Positions 23,933 through 35,830 of a stretch of DNA of 64,000 nucleotides are shown in pieces. The stretch is from NCBI GenBank assembly GCA_023853785.1, contig JAJIRX010000622.1, positions 1,426,001 through 1,490,000 of the forward strand, read 5' to 3'. Below the pieces are notes generated by a model. The model had not been told where the DNA came from, did not search any database, and worked only from the letters and a program-made list of their open reading frames with translations. The DNA comes from Psilocybe azurescens. Lineage: Eukaryota; Basidiomycota; Agaricomycetes; Agaricales; Agrocybaceae. Each line of letters starts with the position of its first letter. Within the stretch, counting starts at the first letter, position 1. Made by a program: the position numbers and the translations under genes.

Positions 23933-26487
23933 ATGAGCTATCTTATCAATTCCTTTGACAATCACCAGCAGCCCCCGAGCAACGTCAATCGGAATACAAC
24001 CAGGCTTACAATGTCTCCGAACGCCTTTTCCCAGTCGTATCCTTCTCAGCAGACTATTCCGCCCACTCCTTCATCCGCACAGTCTCAACCATACTCTTCC
24101 GATCATCCTCTTCCCCCGCTGCCGAAGGTCGGCCAAACTCGTTGCTGTGAGTCCCTTGCATACCTGAATGATCGTTCGTCGATCGCATTCTAGCTATTCT
24201 ATATCTCGCCCGGTCCAATTTCATTGCTAACGAATGCCTCAATAGACTGGGCAATGCTCTCTTCCGACCTGCAGTTCATTTATCTCGACCCCGTTCTCGC
24301 AAGTCATCTTGAGGAACAGGCTGAGTTGCTCGTCGGAAAGTCGTTGCTTTCTTTTGTTCACCCCGACGAACAAGCGTCCGCCAAACAGGACCTTGGAGGC
24401 GTCCTAGAGAGCAGGACATTGCACGGCTCCGTAACTCGGTACGCGTCCATTATGGCTCTTTTTTTTAACATATGTGTCTTATATTGGAAAAACATTACCC
24501 AGTGTGCGCTTTTCACGGCTGTCCAAAGTTCGTCGACAGCTTGGTTACGATGGTCCCCCACTAGCTGGTCCGAAGCCGATAAAATAGCCCTCGATAAGGA
24601 CTACATGGCTGTCGATATTGTTATAAATTGGGCGGCTGAAGGCCTTGTGCTATGTTTCATTCACGCTACTGTTGACCTTACCCCAGATGACAACAACGAA
24701 TCTCAAAAAACAGAATGGACAAATTGGTGTGGGACACCCTTCATGGACCAAGAGCAAGTGCAGCTTTTGTACCGCCGGCTCCTCGTGTGCATCCCTCAGA
24801 CTGGTACAATGTCTAGGGTTTTTCAGATTCTTTCAAATCGACGGGATAGGCCCGTGCTAATGAGTTGGCCTCCTGATCCCACCCAAGGTCCAACCAGCAG
24901 GGATTTTGCCAAACTCGTGGAAAACGTTCAAATCGGGAGCGGAGTTCCCGGCGGAAACGATGCTAAAACGAGTTGCACACGCAGGTACAAAGCATTGCAA
25001 GACATGCCACCAGTCATTGGGGGTGAGGTAGAGAGCATATTCATACCGCATGGTAAGCTGACTTTTTCGGACAATTCTTAAAACACCTTTTCTCGGTATA
25101 ACTAGACCAACCGGATTTTTACAGGGACTATAATTTTTGCCTGCCACAAGGTCAATTCGACCCCTCGCAGCAGCGCAAATCCTACGGCACCAATGCAGCA
25201 GATCGATTATTCTCCAGCGAGCTATGCTCCTCACCAGAATTCATCTTATTACGAACATGGAAGCTCATATGCTCTACCTCCTCTTTCGACATCAACTCCA
25301 GCATATAACAATAACTTTATTGCACAACAAGGGCCTGTTGTTCAGCCTGCGTATTCCCCACAACGTTGGACTCAAGGTTTCTATTTTTTTTTCTCATGAT
25401 GTTCAGTGTTCTTTTCGCTAACTGCGCACACAGCACCGCTCCCACCTACAGTCAGCAATTTAAGATCGGGATCTTATTCAGCAACTTCGCCCACGCAACC
25501 CACTCAGACGTGGCCATCTGGACCACCATCAGCGACGTACATGGAGACGGCGTCTACCCCCTCATTCAACCGGGCGCCTTCGCCCAGCTACAATTACTCT
25601 GCAACGGCAGGGAGTAGTGCAGCGACGTCACCTACCTCTGATGTTGTACCTCCTCCGAGGCGCCGAATCAGTCCTGGTTCTTCTCGAGATCACACCGGGG
25701 CCGTTCGGCCCACTGGGAACCGACCGACTGGCGTACAGAAGTGTTCTAGCTGCAAAGCGACTTCCAGCCCCGAATGGCGTAAGGGTCCCAGTGGCAAAAA
25801 AGGAACTCTGTAACGCGTAAGCAACATCCTGAAACTCAAAACAGTTCTAGTGTTTTAACGTGTTTTTTTTTTGTCTTTCTAGATGTGGTTTGAGATATGC
25901 ACGTTCCCGCGCCAAGAAGGAGGGACCCAATCAGGCACAGCAACGCCGCCGAAAAGAGAAGGGGAATTCGACCAAAAGAGACTCCACTACTCCTCCAACA
26001 TCTACATCTGCCTACCCGGCCATCCGTCGTAATTACGCAGACAGCTCGTTCTCAACCTCATCCGCGGGGTCTGCTTCAGGTAGCGATATCTACCCCCACT
26101 CGGGTCATCATGTTGTTGATAACATGACCCCTTCCCCCTTCTCCGCCGGCTTCGAACAACATGAACTTTGTACACTACACTGGCGGCTCTGACAACCGAC
26201 CGTCATACGCCGGCACGGGCAGTTCCTTCTATTCCATACCGTCGCCTCTTTCGAATCCTCATGTGTTGCAACATCAACAACCACCATCGCAGCATATAAA
26301 TACTACCCAGTTGCCACCGCTCGGGCAGCTCTCCTCCTACGCCGATCGGTTATCGCCTATGATGCCATCCGCGTCGCCAATATCTCACTCGTCGCTGACA
26401 TCGACACTACCAGCAGCCTCTTACGAACGGGAACGGGAACGCGATCGCGAATTTCGCGAAATGCCGCCGACTCCCCCTTTCTGCTGA
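23933..26487 (+). CDS. wc-2: White-collar-2-type GATA transcription factor with PAS domain (one frame break)
   Basis: Partner of the blue-light receptor WC-1 in fungal light responses. The first exon encodes MSYLINSFDNHQQPPSNVNR and a Pro/Gln/Ser-rich tail. The second starts in a PAS domain: WAMLSSDLQFIYLDPVLASH, LLVGKSLLSFVHPDEQASAK. The PAS core continues through DYMAVDIVINWAAEGLVLCF. Later exons are rich in Ser, Pro and Tyr. The GATA finger is CSSCKATSSPEWRKGPSGKK followed by ELCNACGLRYARSRAKK (C-X2-C-X18-C-X2-C, fungal 18-residue loop), split by an intron inside CNAC. Downstream the frame ending in HWRL at 26192 and the frame running to the stop at 26487 overlap around 26131-26160. One extra base in the C/T-rich stretch CTTCCCCCTT would explain this; otherwise the protein ends early. 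The C-terminal 100 residues (YTGGSDNRPSYAGTGSS) look genuine. Confidence 0.9.
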
Positions 26488-27132
26488 ACCGCGACTTGTT
26501 AATAGGAGGTCGATCGTGACCCAGCCGTAATTGGAACCCTGTTACTCCAATTACCTTCGACTTTTTCCCAACTTCATCAGCAATTACCCGCCTAAACAGA
26601 ATTAAAAAATCATCATCACCAAGAAATTAATACTGTCCAGCTCAACAAACTGAAAATAATTATTCTCCTCTTGCAGCCATCGTCGCATTTGTTCTGTTTC
26701 TGCATCCGTCTCCTCTCTGCCACTCTTCTATATGTGTAACCCTCTTTCTCTTTCATGACCGCATGACTTTATAGCCTCATTCTTAAATAACACCCCTTAT
26801 TATACTTTCATGGACGATACATTAGTACTTTATATTTCGCGGCCCCCTTCTGCATACTACTTTAGTCGGCTTCTGGTAAATCCCTCTTCTTGTATCCATC
26901 ACCTCGTTTTGTATCCGGTAATAATGTCATCTCGCTCAAAAGTGCTATTTGTTCACCATTTCGTTATGCAGTACTTGCAGTTTCAGTAACAATTCCCGGT
27001 GATTGACCGGTGACGTCATAACCTCATTAAGGGTATTAATACACAGCCACTCAAACTTGTTCGCGAAGTTCAAATCAAACGAGTCACATTTATTCAACCA
27101 TCTACAATCTTCTACCAAACGAACACCAAATC
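26488..27132. other. 3' region of WC-2 and promoter of SDS22
   Basis: About 645 bases, A+T- and C-rich, with no open frame of note. Confidence 0.4.
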
Positions 27133-28733
27133 ATGTCCACTGATCCTGAAACTCCGAAACATGATGCGATTATAGACAGCACCTCACCTTCAGAAGCAAA
27201 TGAATCTTTGGAACTGAAGAAAAAGTGAGTACGTCTGATGGTTTCTTTCATTCCGATCGCGTCAATTTATGGACTTGTTCGACAAGATCAACGCCGACTG
27301 CTCGTGTTGTACTACCGACAGCGCCTGTAGATGTGGATACAGATGAAGAGGCCGCGGAGGATGGTGTCGAAGAAGAGACTGATGATGGTGACTTTTGAGC
27401 GAGTTCCCCGACGAGACTGAGGTGCGCGCCGTGTTAATGTTGACGTTGGCATCGAACGATGGTCTCTTAACACGCTTTGTTGCATCTAGGACCTGGAGCT
27501 TGTGCACTCTAAGATAGGATCTCTCGATGGACTGCGTTTGGCGAGGTTTGCGGAGTATCTAAAAGATTGTGCCTAAGGCAGAACTTTATCTCCATCTTGG
27601 ACCCCGAAACCTTTCACCAGTTGACAAAGTTAGAGGAATTAGATCTGTATGACAATAAACTGAAGAGTGTGGGAGACTCATTGGACAAACTTTCCCATCT
27701 GAGGTAAGATTTCAATGATCAATGCCGTTCGGTAAATGGATCGCTGTTATGTTGATTGATGAACTATTGCAGTACCCTTGACTTATCTTTCAATCTCCTG
27801 CGATCAGTACCAGACAGGCTCGAATTTCTGCACTCTCTGGAGACCATCTACTTTGTGCAGAACAAAATCACCAAAATCTCGGGATTTTCTTCATGTGCAA
27901 AATTACGGAGTCTGGAATTGGGTGGCAATAAGATTCGTGTTCGTTTCTGTCTCATATAACAAATAGCTTTGCGGCATTACTGATGGCGTTGTGCAGAGAA
28001 TCGAAAACCTAGAAAACCTAGTCAACCTGGAGGAGCTTTGGTTAGGAAAGAACAAGATCGCCAAATTACAGGTAAACTATTATGAATCGCGTTTGATATC
28101 AACGTTGTCCATTAATGCGTCGTATCAGGGTCTAGAAACACTGAAAAAGCTCAAAATTCTTTCCCTTCAATCCAACAGAATCACCAAACTAGAGGGTCTA
28201 GAAGAGCTGACAGAACTTAACCAGTTGTATCTCAGTCATAATGGCATTGAACGATTAGAAGGCTTGAAAAATAACGTGCGTTGTCCATCCATTCTTTGAC
28301 ATCCCGTCACTTAAACGTTTTGAGATTTAGTTGCAACTAACCACTCTGGATATCGGAAATAACTTCATTCCTGCGATCGAAAATATCTCGCATCTAAAGA
28401 ACCTTGAAGAACTTTTGGGTAAAGCGACTATTCTCCTTCCCCGACACTTTTATTTTTCTTTCTGACTATACACGCTCCAGATGAATGGAAACAAAATCCC
28501 CGATCTCTCAGCCCTCGAACCCGAGCTGAAATCAATCTCCTCTTTGGAAACTCTATATCTGGAGGCGAATCCTTGTCAGAAGAACGATATGACCGGGTAC
28601 AGAAGAAAAATCCAACTCGCACTGCCTCAGCTAAAACAGATAGACGCGACGTGAGTTACGATATTATCGTGATCGTCTGAACGATATCTTACGAACCCAA
28701 CTCTTCGTCAGTTACACAAGAGCAGCGGCATGA
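27133..28733 (+). CDS. SDS22: Protein phosphatase 1 regulatory subunit Sds22
   Basis: Leucine-rich-repeat regulator of PP1 (Glc7), needed for mitotic progression. After an acidic N-terminus (MSTDPETPKHDAIIDSTSPS, then an exon with DVDTDEEAAEDGVEEETDDG), there are about eleven 22-residue SDS22-type repeats, including LTKLEELDLYDNKLKSVGDS, LSTLDLSFNLLRSVPDRLEF, LETIYFVQNKITKISGFSSC, LEELWLGKNKIAKLQ, LKILSLQSNRITKLEGLEEL and LNQLYLSHNGIERLEGLKNN. They are followed by the LRRcap-like ETLYLEANPCQKNDMTGYRR and a terminal LPQLKQIDATYTRAAA. Nine or ten introns, several falling between repeats. The last intron splits the Thr codon of DATYTRAAA. The length (about 370 residues) fits the family. Confidence 0.93.
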
Positions 28734-29024
28734 TATGTTAATGATTATCACGTAACAAATGGAATGATCCAGCGGACTCATTCGAGCTAGATTCTTCTCG
28801 CTCATGTACTAAGCAGCGCAGGTATCTACATACATAACCAACGATTAACTTAAAGTTATCAGTGCTTTCAATGGTCACGTGCCTTGACTTTATAAGGAGA
28901 AATGAATATGATTCAACAAGCGCTCGATGCTCACTAGTTATACTGACCTCGTCGTTCGACGGCACTGAAGACAAGCTCAAAAGAGTGACCTAAAGTTTTG
29001 CTGAGGAACTTTGCTAAATTCTTG

Positions 29025-30586
29025 ATGTCTCACACTACCAAATCGAAGGCAAAGGGTATTAACGCAAGCTCGTTCTTTGACCTCAAAGCAGAACTCTCCA
29101 AACAGGAAGCAGATTTTGCTAAAGCCAAAGCTGCAGGACGCAGCACCTCCATTGTAGGCGGAGTACAACGTCCCGATAAAGTACGCCGATGTAGCCTTTT
29201 CTTTCTTTTTCTCTGTGTTAATCATGTCTGATGGTCTGTAGAAACCTACAGTATGGGCACGCCAGAATAAAGGCGTTAAAGATCGAGCCGGTAGAGATGT
29301 CCAACTGGAAGAGATCGCTAAACCTACACTCGACTCGGCGAGAGCTGCATTAGAAAGAAAGGCAAAGATCTACGAAAAGCTGAGGAAGGGGAAGACGGGA
29401 GGTTTGAACGACGTGCAATATGACGCTCTTTTGGTTGATGTAGGTTGATATATTGATTCTGCTTTCTATCAATGACTTACTCCGCCAACAGTTCGACTCA
29501 AACAATGCCACCTCAAAATACTACGAAGAAGATAGCGCAGATGAAAACGAGAGTTTAACGGCACCCACACGCCCTGAGGTATACTTCGACGTTTCTGATA
29601 TTTCGCTTTGCATGGCCCATGTATCTTGACATTACCTACAGGATGATCCTATGGTCGAATACGAAGATGAATTCGGACGAATACGGACAGCACGACGCTC
29701 TGAAGTACCTCGAAACATGGTAACAAACCGCGAAGATGATGTCGACGAAGACGAGTAAGTCAAATTCTACTAACACCATCAACGTGTCTTACGCTCACAC
29801 TCATTTGTAGAGATATTATCATACGTACGTGATTAATTCTTACATTAATCGCTGCTGAGAGACTGATCAGAATCTACGTTGCAGGAAACCCTGTGAATCA
29901 TTTCCCGACTTATCAACCATCCGAAGAGCGTATGGCCGAGATTGCCAAAACATACGCGGAAGAGAACAACCCATTGGGCCAACATTACGATGCATCTAAG
30001 GAAGTACGCGCCAAAGGAGCCGGATTTTACCAATTTTCTGGTGACGAAGCGACAAGAGCTGCACAGATGGAAGAACTTAAGGCTTCAAGGGAGGAGACAA
30101 CAAAAATAAGGCAGGAACTAGGTGCCGAGGATGTCAAATTTGGAGAGGTCGAGGGCATGCGACACGGTGAAGGCCACGGAAGTACGGGTAGGGTAGTGGT
30201 TGGCAGGGGCGTGGAGAAAAGGAAAAGAGAACTTGAAGAGCGAAGGAAATTGCTAGAGGCTAAAAGAAAGAAAATGAAAGCTTCGAATCCTTCTGCGGCC
30301 ACCTCACAAAGTATCGCTACTCCAGAGATTCCAAAATCGCTGCAGTCCCCGAAAAAGGTGCCTTCGATCTCGTCGCCGCCAGTTTCTTCTGCAGGGGCTC
30401 CAAAATCCAGCGGCAGCACATCAGCCAACAAGCCTGTCCATATCTCAGAAGATCCTTTCTTCTCTCGAAGCTGTGAGCCCTTCGAAAGGCAAAGGGAAAC
30501 ATAAAGCTTTATCTCCCTCAGAGGAAGCGGATTCGTTCCTGGCTCGGTTGGAACATGAATTTTTGGGAGCAGACATCAAAAAATAA
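29025..30586 (+). CDS. CCDC174-family nuclear coiled-coil protein
   Basis: Homologue of the animal protein CCDC174, an exon-junction/splicing-associated protein with unknown biochemical role. It begins MSHTTKSKAKGINASSFFDL, matching the family start. Conserved segments follow: KPTVWARQNKGVKDRAGRDV, AALERKAKIYEKLRKGKTGG, LLVDFDSNN, PMVEYEDEFGRIRTARRSEV, PLGQHYDASKEVRAKGAGFY and QFSGDEATRAAQMEELKASR, ending with a Lys/Arg-rich helix (KRKRELEERRKLLEAKRKK). The end is uncertain. Unspliced, the frame stops at 30504. Removing a possible 93-base intron (donor at 30358, acceptor before 30451) opens a frame ending HEFLGADIKK at 30586. I prefer the spliced version because its frame is clean and ends in a helix-like, charged segment. 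Confidence 0.85.
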
Positions 30587-30622
30587 TGTGATTTGCACTA
30601 TTTTACAGCCCCTCTGAATATT

Positions 30623-31791
30623 TTATCTTGATTTCCTGCCCCGGTCGTTATTTCTTGCACCTTGCGCTTCGCGTACTAGCCGCTCAGGGCAACGCAGAGA
30701 AAACCTATCGCCTGTCCTTCCGTACATCACTGTTTCTTCGCCACGGTTCCAACCTCGTTCCTTCACTTCTTCTCTGCCCTCTACCACATCCTTCATGAAA
30801 GCCTTCGCCACTAAAAGGACATCCAACGCCGATTGAAGGGCCGTACAGTGTCCGGAGTTAATCATCACCTCCGAAGGTGCTTGACCTTCCTCCTTGGAGA
30901 CTTGCAACAAAGCATTCTGTTCCTTGACGAAGGAAATCAAGTACTCCATTGAAGAAAACCAGGTCTTAATCGATCCTTCTTTCGGGAAAATAATCGGCTC
31001 CCATTCGTAGAGAGAATCTCCAACATAGAGCATCTTCTCCGCTTCATCATAGAGGGCGATCTCATCCGGCGTATGCCCAGGGGTGTGCAAGATTGTCACG
31101 CCCAATGGTCTTTTATTTGAAGACAAGATGCCATGCATATGTGGCACGAGGGTGGGCGTGTACTGAGGAGTTGTGAGGTTTAGCGCATTACAGAGAGAAT
31201 GTTCGGAGATTGCGGTTTTCTCGAGAAAACTGGGGGAAGTGTGCGGAGGCCAGAATCGGCCAATCCTTGCTGTATCAAGCTCAAAGTACGGGCTCGACGA
31301 ATATGACGATGGGAGTCACTTACAAGTCTTCCACGGCCACTGAAAAGGATGAAGGTCACATAGTCAGTCGATGTGCGACACTTCAACGCACGTATATGAT
31401 CATAATGACAATGTGTCAAGGCTACTACATAGCCCATCTTTCCTCCCTTATTAATTGGCGCCCCATTGTTATCTTCGACATTGACGGATTCAATGAATTC
31501 TCGCAGGCTAGTGATCTTTATATCTGTATCATTCGATAAACCGCCGCATCCCGTATCAACAATGAGAACTGTATTCGCCGATGGCACAACTTTGGCATAT
31601 ATGTGTGGATGTTCCAAGAAAATATCATCGTATTCCTTGATAAGAAACGTGCTCGATGTTAAGCGCGATGCTTGAAATGCTGCCTTGGGCAATTGAGGCC
31701 TAAAATGCGTCTGCGAAGAGTAGGCTAGATAGCTCATAACAGCACAACAACCAGCTGCCGCCCACATACGTCTTGTGGAAAGTGTGAACAT
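30623..31791 (-). CDS. Metallo-beta-lactamase-fold hydrolase
   Basis: Membrane-anchored or secretory-route hydrolase of the metallo-beta-lactamase superfamily. The N-terminus MFTLSTRRMWAAAGCCAVMS is a probable signal anchor, followed by FHASRLT-type linker sequence and TVLIVDTGCGG. The metal-binding motif is THCHYDHI (H-X-H-X-D-H). Later come the FWPPHTSPSFLEKTAIS and LTTPQYTPTLVPHMHGILSS regions, HTPGHTPDEIALYDEAEKML (His of metal site and the active-site loop), YVGDSLYEWEPI (metal-bridging Asp) and a final INSGHCT (last His ligand). The C-terminal tail is Arg-rich. The substrate is unknown; fungal members are annotated as generic MBL-fold proteins. It ends only 36 bases from the stop of the convergent CCDC174 gene, so the two 3' UTRs must overlap. 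Confidence 0.85.
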
Positions 31792-31883
31792 TGTGAGGGA
31801 GAAGGTGGGAACGAACAGACGAGCTACTCACTCCCATGCTTTCTCCCATGTGCCAACCTTCCAATTAGCAACTTGTTATTGCA

Positions 31884-32162
31884 TCACCCTCCTGACACCG
31901 GGCAAATTACAGCAACTTCTTCCCCTCCCTTCAGGACAATCGTCTCGGGATCGTCCACCATCTCGAGGTCCACACTCCACTGGCTTGCGTTTATTATTTC
32001 CTTTAGACCACCTGCACTTGGATGACGTGATACCAGTAGTTCAGTCAGTGCTGAAAGCTTCACACCACTTTCAGGGATGGAAACCTTCTCCGATGTTATG
32101 CCTGTCGCTGTGGAAGCTGCTGCGAAATACAGAACGGTTATCGTCCTTGTACGATCTGACAT
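31884..32162 (-). CDS. Molybdopterin synthase sulfur-carrier subunit (MoaD/MOCS2A)
   Basis: Small ubiquitin-like sulfur carrier that, as a C-terminal thiocarboxylate, supplies sulfur for molybdopterin synthesis. The intact 92-residue reading frame from the ATG at 32162 reads MSDRTRTITVLYFAAASTAT at the start, ends in VAVICPVSGG and shows the MoaD core (VSIPESGVKLSALTELLVS). The terminal Gly-Gly is the activated group. No intron is needed. Upstream in-frame sequence (to 32261) lacks an ATG with a sensible start. It pairs with MOCS2B, not in this window. Presence of the gene implies a molybdenum-cofactor pathway for nitrate reductase or sulfite oxidase. Confidence 0.93.
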   Translation of the reverse strand: MSDRTRTITVLYFAAASTATGITSEKVSIPESGVKLSALTELLVSRHPSAGGLKEIINASQWSVDLEMVDDPETIVLKGGEEVAVICPVSGG

Positions 32163-32346
32163 GATGATGGAGAAAGATAAGCAAGGAGTTACGGACGAAG
32201 TCAAGATGCCGAAAAAATTGTATAAATATTCAAGGTGGGTTTGTGGTCTAACTATTACCATTAATTATCAAGCTACAGTCAGTATACCATCCATTTAAAC
32301 ACTTACTGAAAGAGGGCTTGAAATAATTAAGGCGATAGATGATATA

Positions 32347-33409
32347 CTAACATAGAACCTTCAACTCTGCAGTCCACCAGATTGGCTTCGATGTTTTTAT
32401 GCGAACCTCTGATTCTTCAGGCACCAGGTGATTAGACGTCGATACTAGGCCATCAAAGGACGATTCATGATCGGCTGGATATACAATTGTCAAGACGGTT
32501 CGAGGATCATGACATTATCTGCAAGACATACTCAAATTCCATTTTAATCCTGATGTCGTGAGCACAGTCTGGTCGATGCCGACTGGAAGAAGGCCGCACG
32601 TTTGACCCAGCAAATCATGATCGATTTCAATCTCGTGTTCTCCCTGCCGAGCGTTCATATATTTATCATAAGGCCGAATAAAAATAAAACATAAATCTTA
32701 CCGAGTCGAGTACCCAGCCAATGTTATCATCTGTCACTGCGAATACGCGCTCGCGTTGCTTGCGCAACTTGTGCAGATAGGATAGGGTATGAATTGTCTG
32801 ATCTAAACGACCTGTCAATCCGCCAAGAAGAACAATTTGGTATTGCTAAATAATCAGACAAGAAGTTCAAAACCACTGCGAGTATTGAACAATATAATTA
32901 CTCACTTGTCGATTTTCCGAGATCTCCTTTTCTTCTAACGCAGCAACACATTTCATCAAATCTGTCGAGTCTTGATCATGATCTTGTATAATTGTGACGC
33001 CCTGCATCCAGCCATTGAGTTTTACAGTCCCAGCATCGTGCACATCTTATTCACCCACAAGATTGGCGTAGAAGTGTCGAACGTCGGGGCGTAACGAATC
33101 CAGATCTCCTTTAATTAAATCGGGGAGATATCTTGACAATCGATGGTTTCAGCTCTTCGTGTTTAACTGACAAGGGAAAAGTCGAAGACTTTACTTTGCG
33201 CGGTCCTGGGGGTCGAGAGTATCGAAGAGTCGATTAGCGCCTCCATCCGCACAGCAATGCCAATGAGTGGAGGACCAGAGTCTTCGAAAGAGAGCAGAAG
33301 AGAAGTGAGTATTCAAAATGATAAGCGCATGTTTAGGATGGCCCTCGGTGTCAGCATCCTGTCTCTCTCGAAGGAAGTTGACGTTCCAAGTCGTAGGCAT
33401 TGTGGACAT
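32347..33409 (-). CDS. THI80: Thiamine pyrophosphokinase
   Basis: Transfers pyrophosphate from ATP to thiamine, giving thiamine diphosphate. The first exon encodes MSTMPTTWNVNFLRERQDAD, then ALIILNTHFSSALFRRLWSS and HWHCCADGGANRLFDTL, with the CADGGANR family motif. The next exon carries YLPDLIKGDLDSLRPDVR, holding the GDLDS metal/ATP-binding motif. Then come GVTIIQDHDQDSTDLMKCV, IVLLGGLTGRLDQTIHTLS and VFAVTDDNIGWVL. The last exon, with CGLLPVGIDQTVLTTSGLKW and LVSTSNHLVPEESEVRIKTS, ends IWWTAELKVLC. All conserved residues I looked for are present. Five or six introns. The alternative ATG at 33400 would remove three residues. Confidence 0.93.
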
Positions 33410-33680
33410 CGTTGGCGCGGGGTAATAGTTGTATAAGGGGCAGCCGCAATTGGAAACTATGATCGGAACAAGCCAAAGTACTTAGCTTATTAGTACTCCA
33501 AGGTTCAGGGTTTATCGATTCAACAGGGCATGAGTTTTATCAGACAAAGCAAATATTATAGAGAAAAGGTATCTAAGGATGGTAGCTCCACAGTACATGA
33601 TTGAGAACATACATACACTTGGTATCGAATATTGAGCAGTATTTATTTGTGATATATCTGTTAGTGATTACAGTTAGTCT

Positions 33681-35432
33681 CTACGAGCTCTGGCTCCGTC
33701 TTGACCAGGTCGAGAAGCTGAGGGCGCCGACAATTCCTACAACCAACAAAGCAGTTCCTGCTCCAATTATGCCAGGGATATAGAGATACCATGTATTGTC
33801 GTAATCGTCCAAGTCCGTGTTGGTTTTCTCGAGCACGATCTCCTCCTCTTTCTTTCTGCGTCGCCGAACCATAGGAACCTCAGTTTCTGAATCTTCATAA
33901 TGGGATTCCTTGGACTGGACGCTATCCGGAGCTGACGGAGTCAGGTGCATGGTTGGCATTTCCAACTCTAAAGTCCCATCCAAAGGCAGAGCCGGTATGT
34001 CGAGGCTGGGATGCAATTCTCGGGCGCGTTCAAAGAACTTAGCAGCAGCTTCACGATCGCGCTTCCACGCTTCAGTGCCCCCTTCCCCGATTTGGGCCTG
34101 GATAGGTATACGAATAGAAGATAAGGTGGAATAGGATGCAGCCAGCAGTGTTGATGCTGCGCCCTCGAGATGTAATAGGCCTGCTTCAAGGTACAGTTGT
34201 GCAAGTCCCCTAGATCCACCTATGGATTGTAGATAATATGCAGTTGTTCCGGGAGTGGGCTTGCCGACTGATTCGCCTAAATCTGGAGTTGCTTCGAGGG
34301 GCAAGTAATGAGATACAAGGCGTATTGTAGCGGATGGTACATGCGCTTGGTTCCAGGAACGTCTGACAGAAAGCTTTTAGAGCACTAATGAGATATCTAG
34401 TGAGGTCACTTACAGGAAGTACTCAAAGGCCTCCTGCTTGTCCTTCCGAATATCAGACAACTCCAAAGCAAGCAATGCCAGGCTTGTTGGATCCATGTTG
34501 TACTTGTCTTCTGATTCCTCGTTCGCATCGAATACCACCACTGTGTTTGAAATGCTCGAGGTTAATGATTCAGGGACAGGTCCAACAATGAGGGATGGCC
34601 AGATGGTAGATTGCTCTTTCTCCAAATGAACAGTTAATAATCTGCCTGACTGAGGTGATTGCCGGGAATCCAGCGACGAGAAAGATGAAGTCATGCTGGG
34701 GTGAGCATGACCCGGTGAAACAGAGCGCGAGTGGACGGGATTGGAGCTGAGCTTGCGGCGCTGGACAGGGTATAGGCCGTCATCTGCATATGCAAGAATT
34801 GGCGAGGAAGGTGAGGGCGAATAGACATCTTCTGCATCTGATACCGGTCCACTTTCGAGGGAGGCGGCAAAGCTGCTAGATATATCTGGATCTGATACAA
34901 ATGCATACGAGGAGTGTGTCGATGTCGTAGAAGCCGTTGAGTGGGTCCGTTCTCGCGCCGTAATATGAGAACTACGGGGTTCCAATTGCCATACGCAACT
35001 ATCTGTGTCCACTGAGCCGTATATCCTACCCTAATACACCTTAAATACTAGATCGTGCATGGAAGAGACAGCTCGTATATACCTTGACAATTGGGTGATG
35101 TCCTTTGACGCCGATGATTAAATGCTGCTTGTCAATGACGACCTGTGTGCGTATCGAGGGTAAGCAACCTTCATCGTAAGCCCATACGAGCATACTGCTC
35201 AAGGCTCACTGATAAATCCTCATCTTGAAGTGAGTATGGGACCATAAGTAGCACCGTAGCCTAGTATTACACTTTCAATGAGCACTTCTCACAAGCGAAT
35301 ATCCAATTTAATCCACCTGATCATGCGACTATGAATTTAAATCTGGTCAGCACAAGGCAGATTGACAAGAGGCTAAGGCTTGACCTGGTGCCATGAATAA
35401 GGATAATAGTGTCTTTCGATGAATCTGTCCAT
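33681..35432 (-). CDS. Tail-anchored CS-domain protein with a helical repeat region
   Basis: Predicted co-chaperone-like protein anchored by its C-terminus. Exon 1 is MDRFIERHYYPYSWHQ; spliced exons give ATVLLMVPYSLQDEDLSVVI and DKQHLIIGVKGHHPIVKGRI, then YGSVDTDSCVWQLEPRS: together a CS (CHORD-Sgt1/p23) beta-sandwich. A long Ser-rich linker follows (about 130 residues). Next is a helical segment, ALLALELSDIRKDKQEAFEY and RGLAQLYLEAGLLHLEGAAS, with a TPR-like pair at EAAAKFFERARELHPSLDIP. The protein ends with an acidic/basic stretch (RRRRKKEEE), WYLYIPGIIGAGTALLVVGI as a single membrane helix, and a short basic tail SRRSQSS. I do not know a named homologue. The combination suggests an Hsp90- or Hsp70-linked role at the ER or mitochondrial surface, which is inference. 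Confidence 0.78.
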
Positions 35433-35830
35433 GACAAGGTTTTTTGGAGAGAGGGGGAAAGGAAGAATGGTGGTAAGAGTACAAGCAGTAAGTACAGCCC
35501 CGCGCAGACGGCGGTGACTCGGGGAGTCGGAATTACGCGAGGCCCACTTTGGCACAGGGGCGTCTAAAGCAGCAATAAATCGGCCACGTGTTCGTGTAAC
35601 CTGTCAATGCGGCATTCAACTTCAAGCTGAACGAGGTTGGAACGAGGCATAAAATTAGTTAGGAGTCGAGTACTGTCAAGAGCACATTGAGCACCAAGAT
35701 GTGTGTTATGATGATCCAAAAAATGCGACGATACAACAAAGCATTTAAAACAAGATGGTATATATAAAAGAAAGGTATAACGAAGCAAAATAAATAGTCC
35801 AAATAAATGTGTCGGCATCGGAATGCTAGT
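35433..35830. other. Spacer between two - genes
   Basis: About 400 bases, with a G+C-poor stretch at 35740-35800. It carries the promoter of the CS-domain gene and the 3' end of the next one. No features recognised. Confidence 0.35.
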
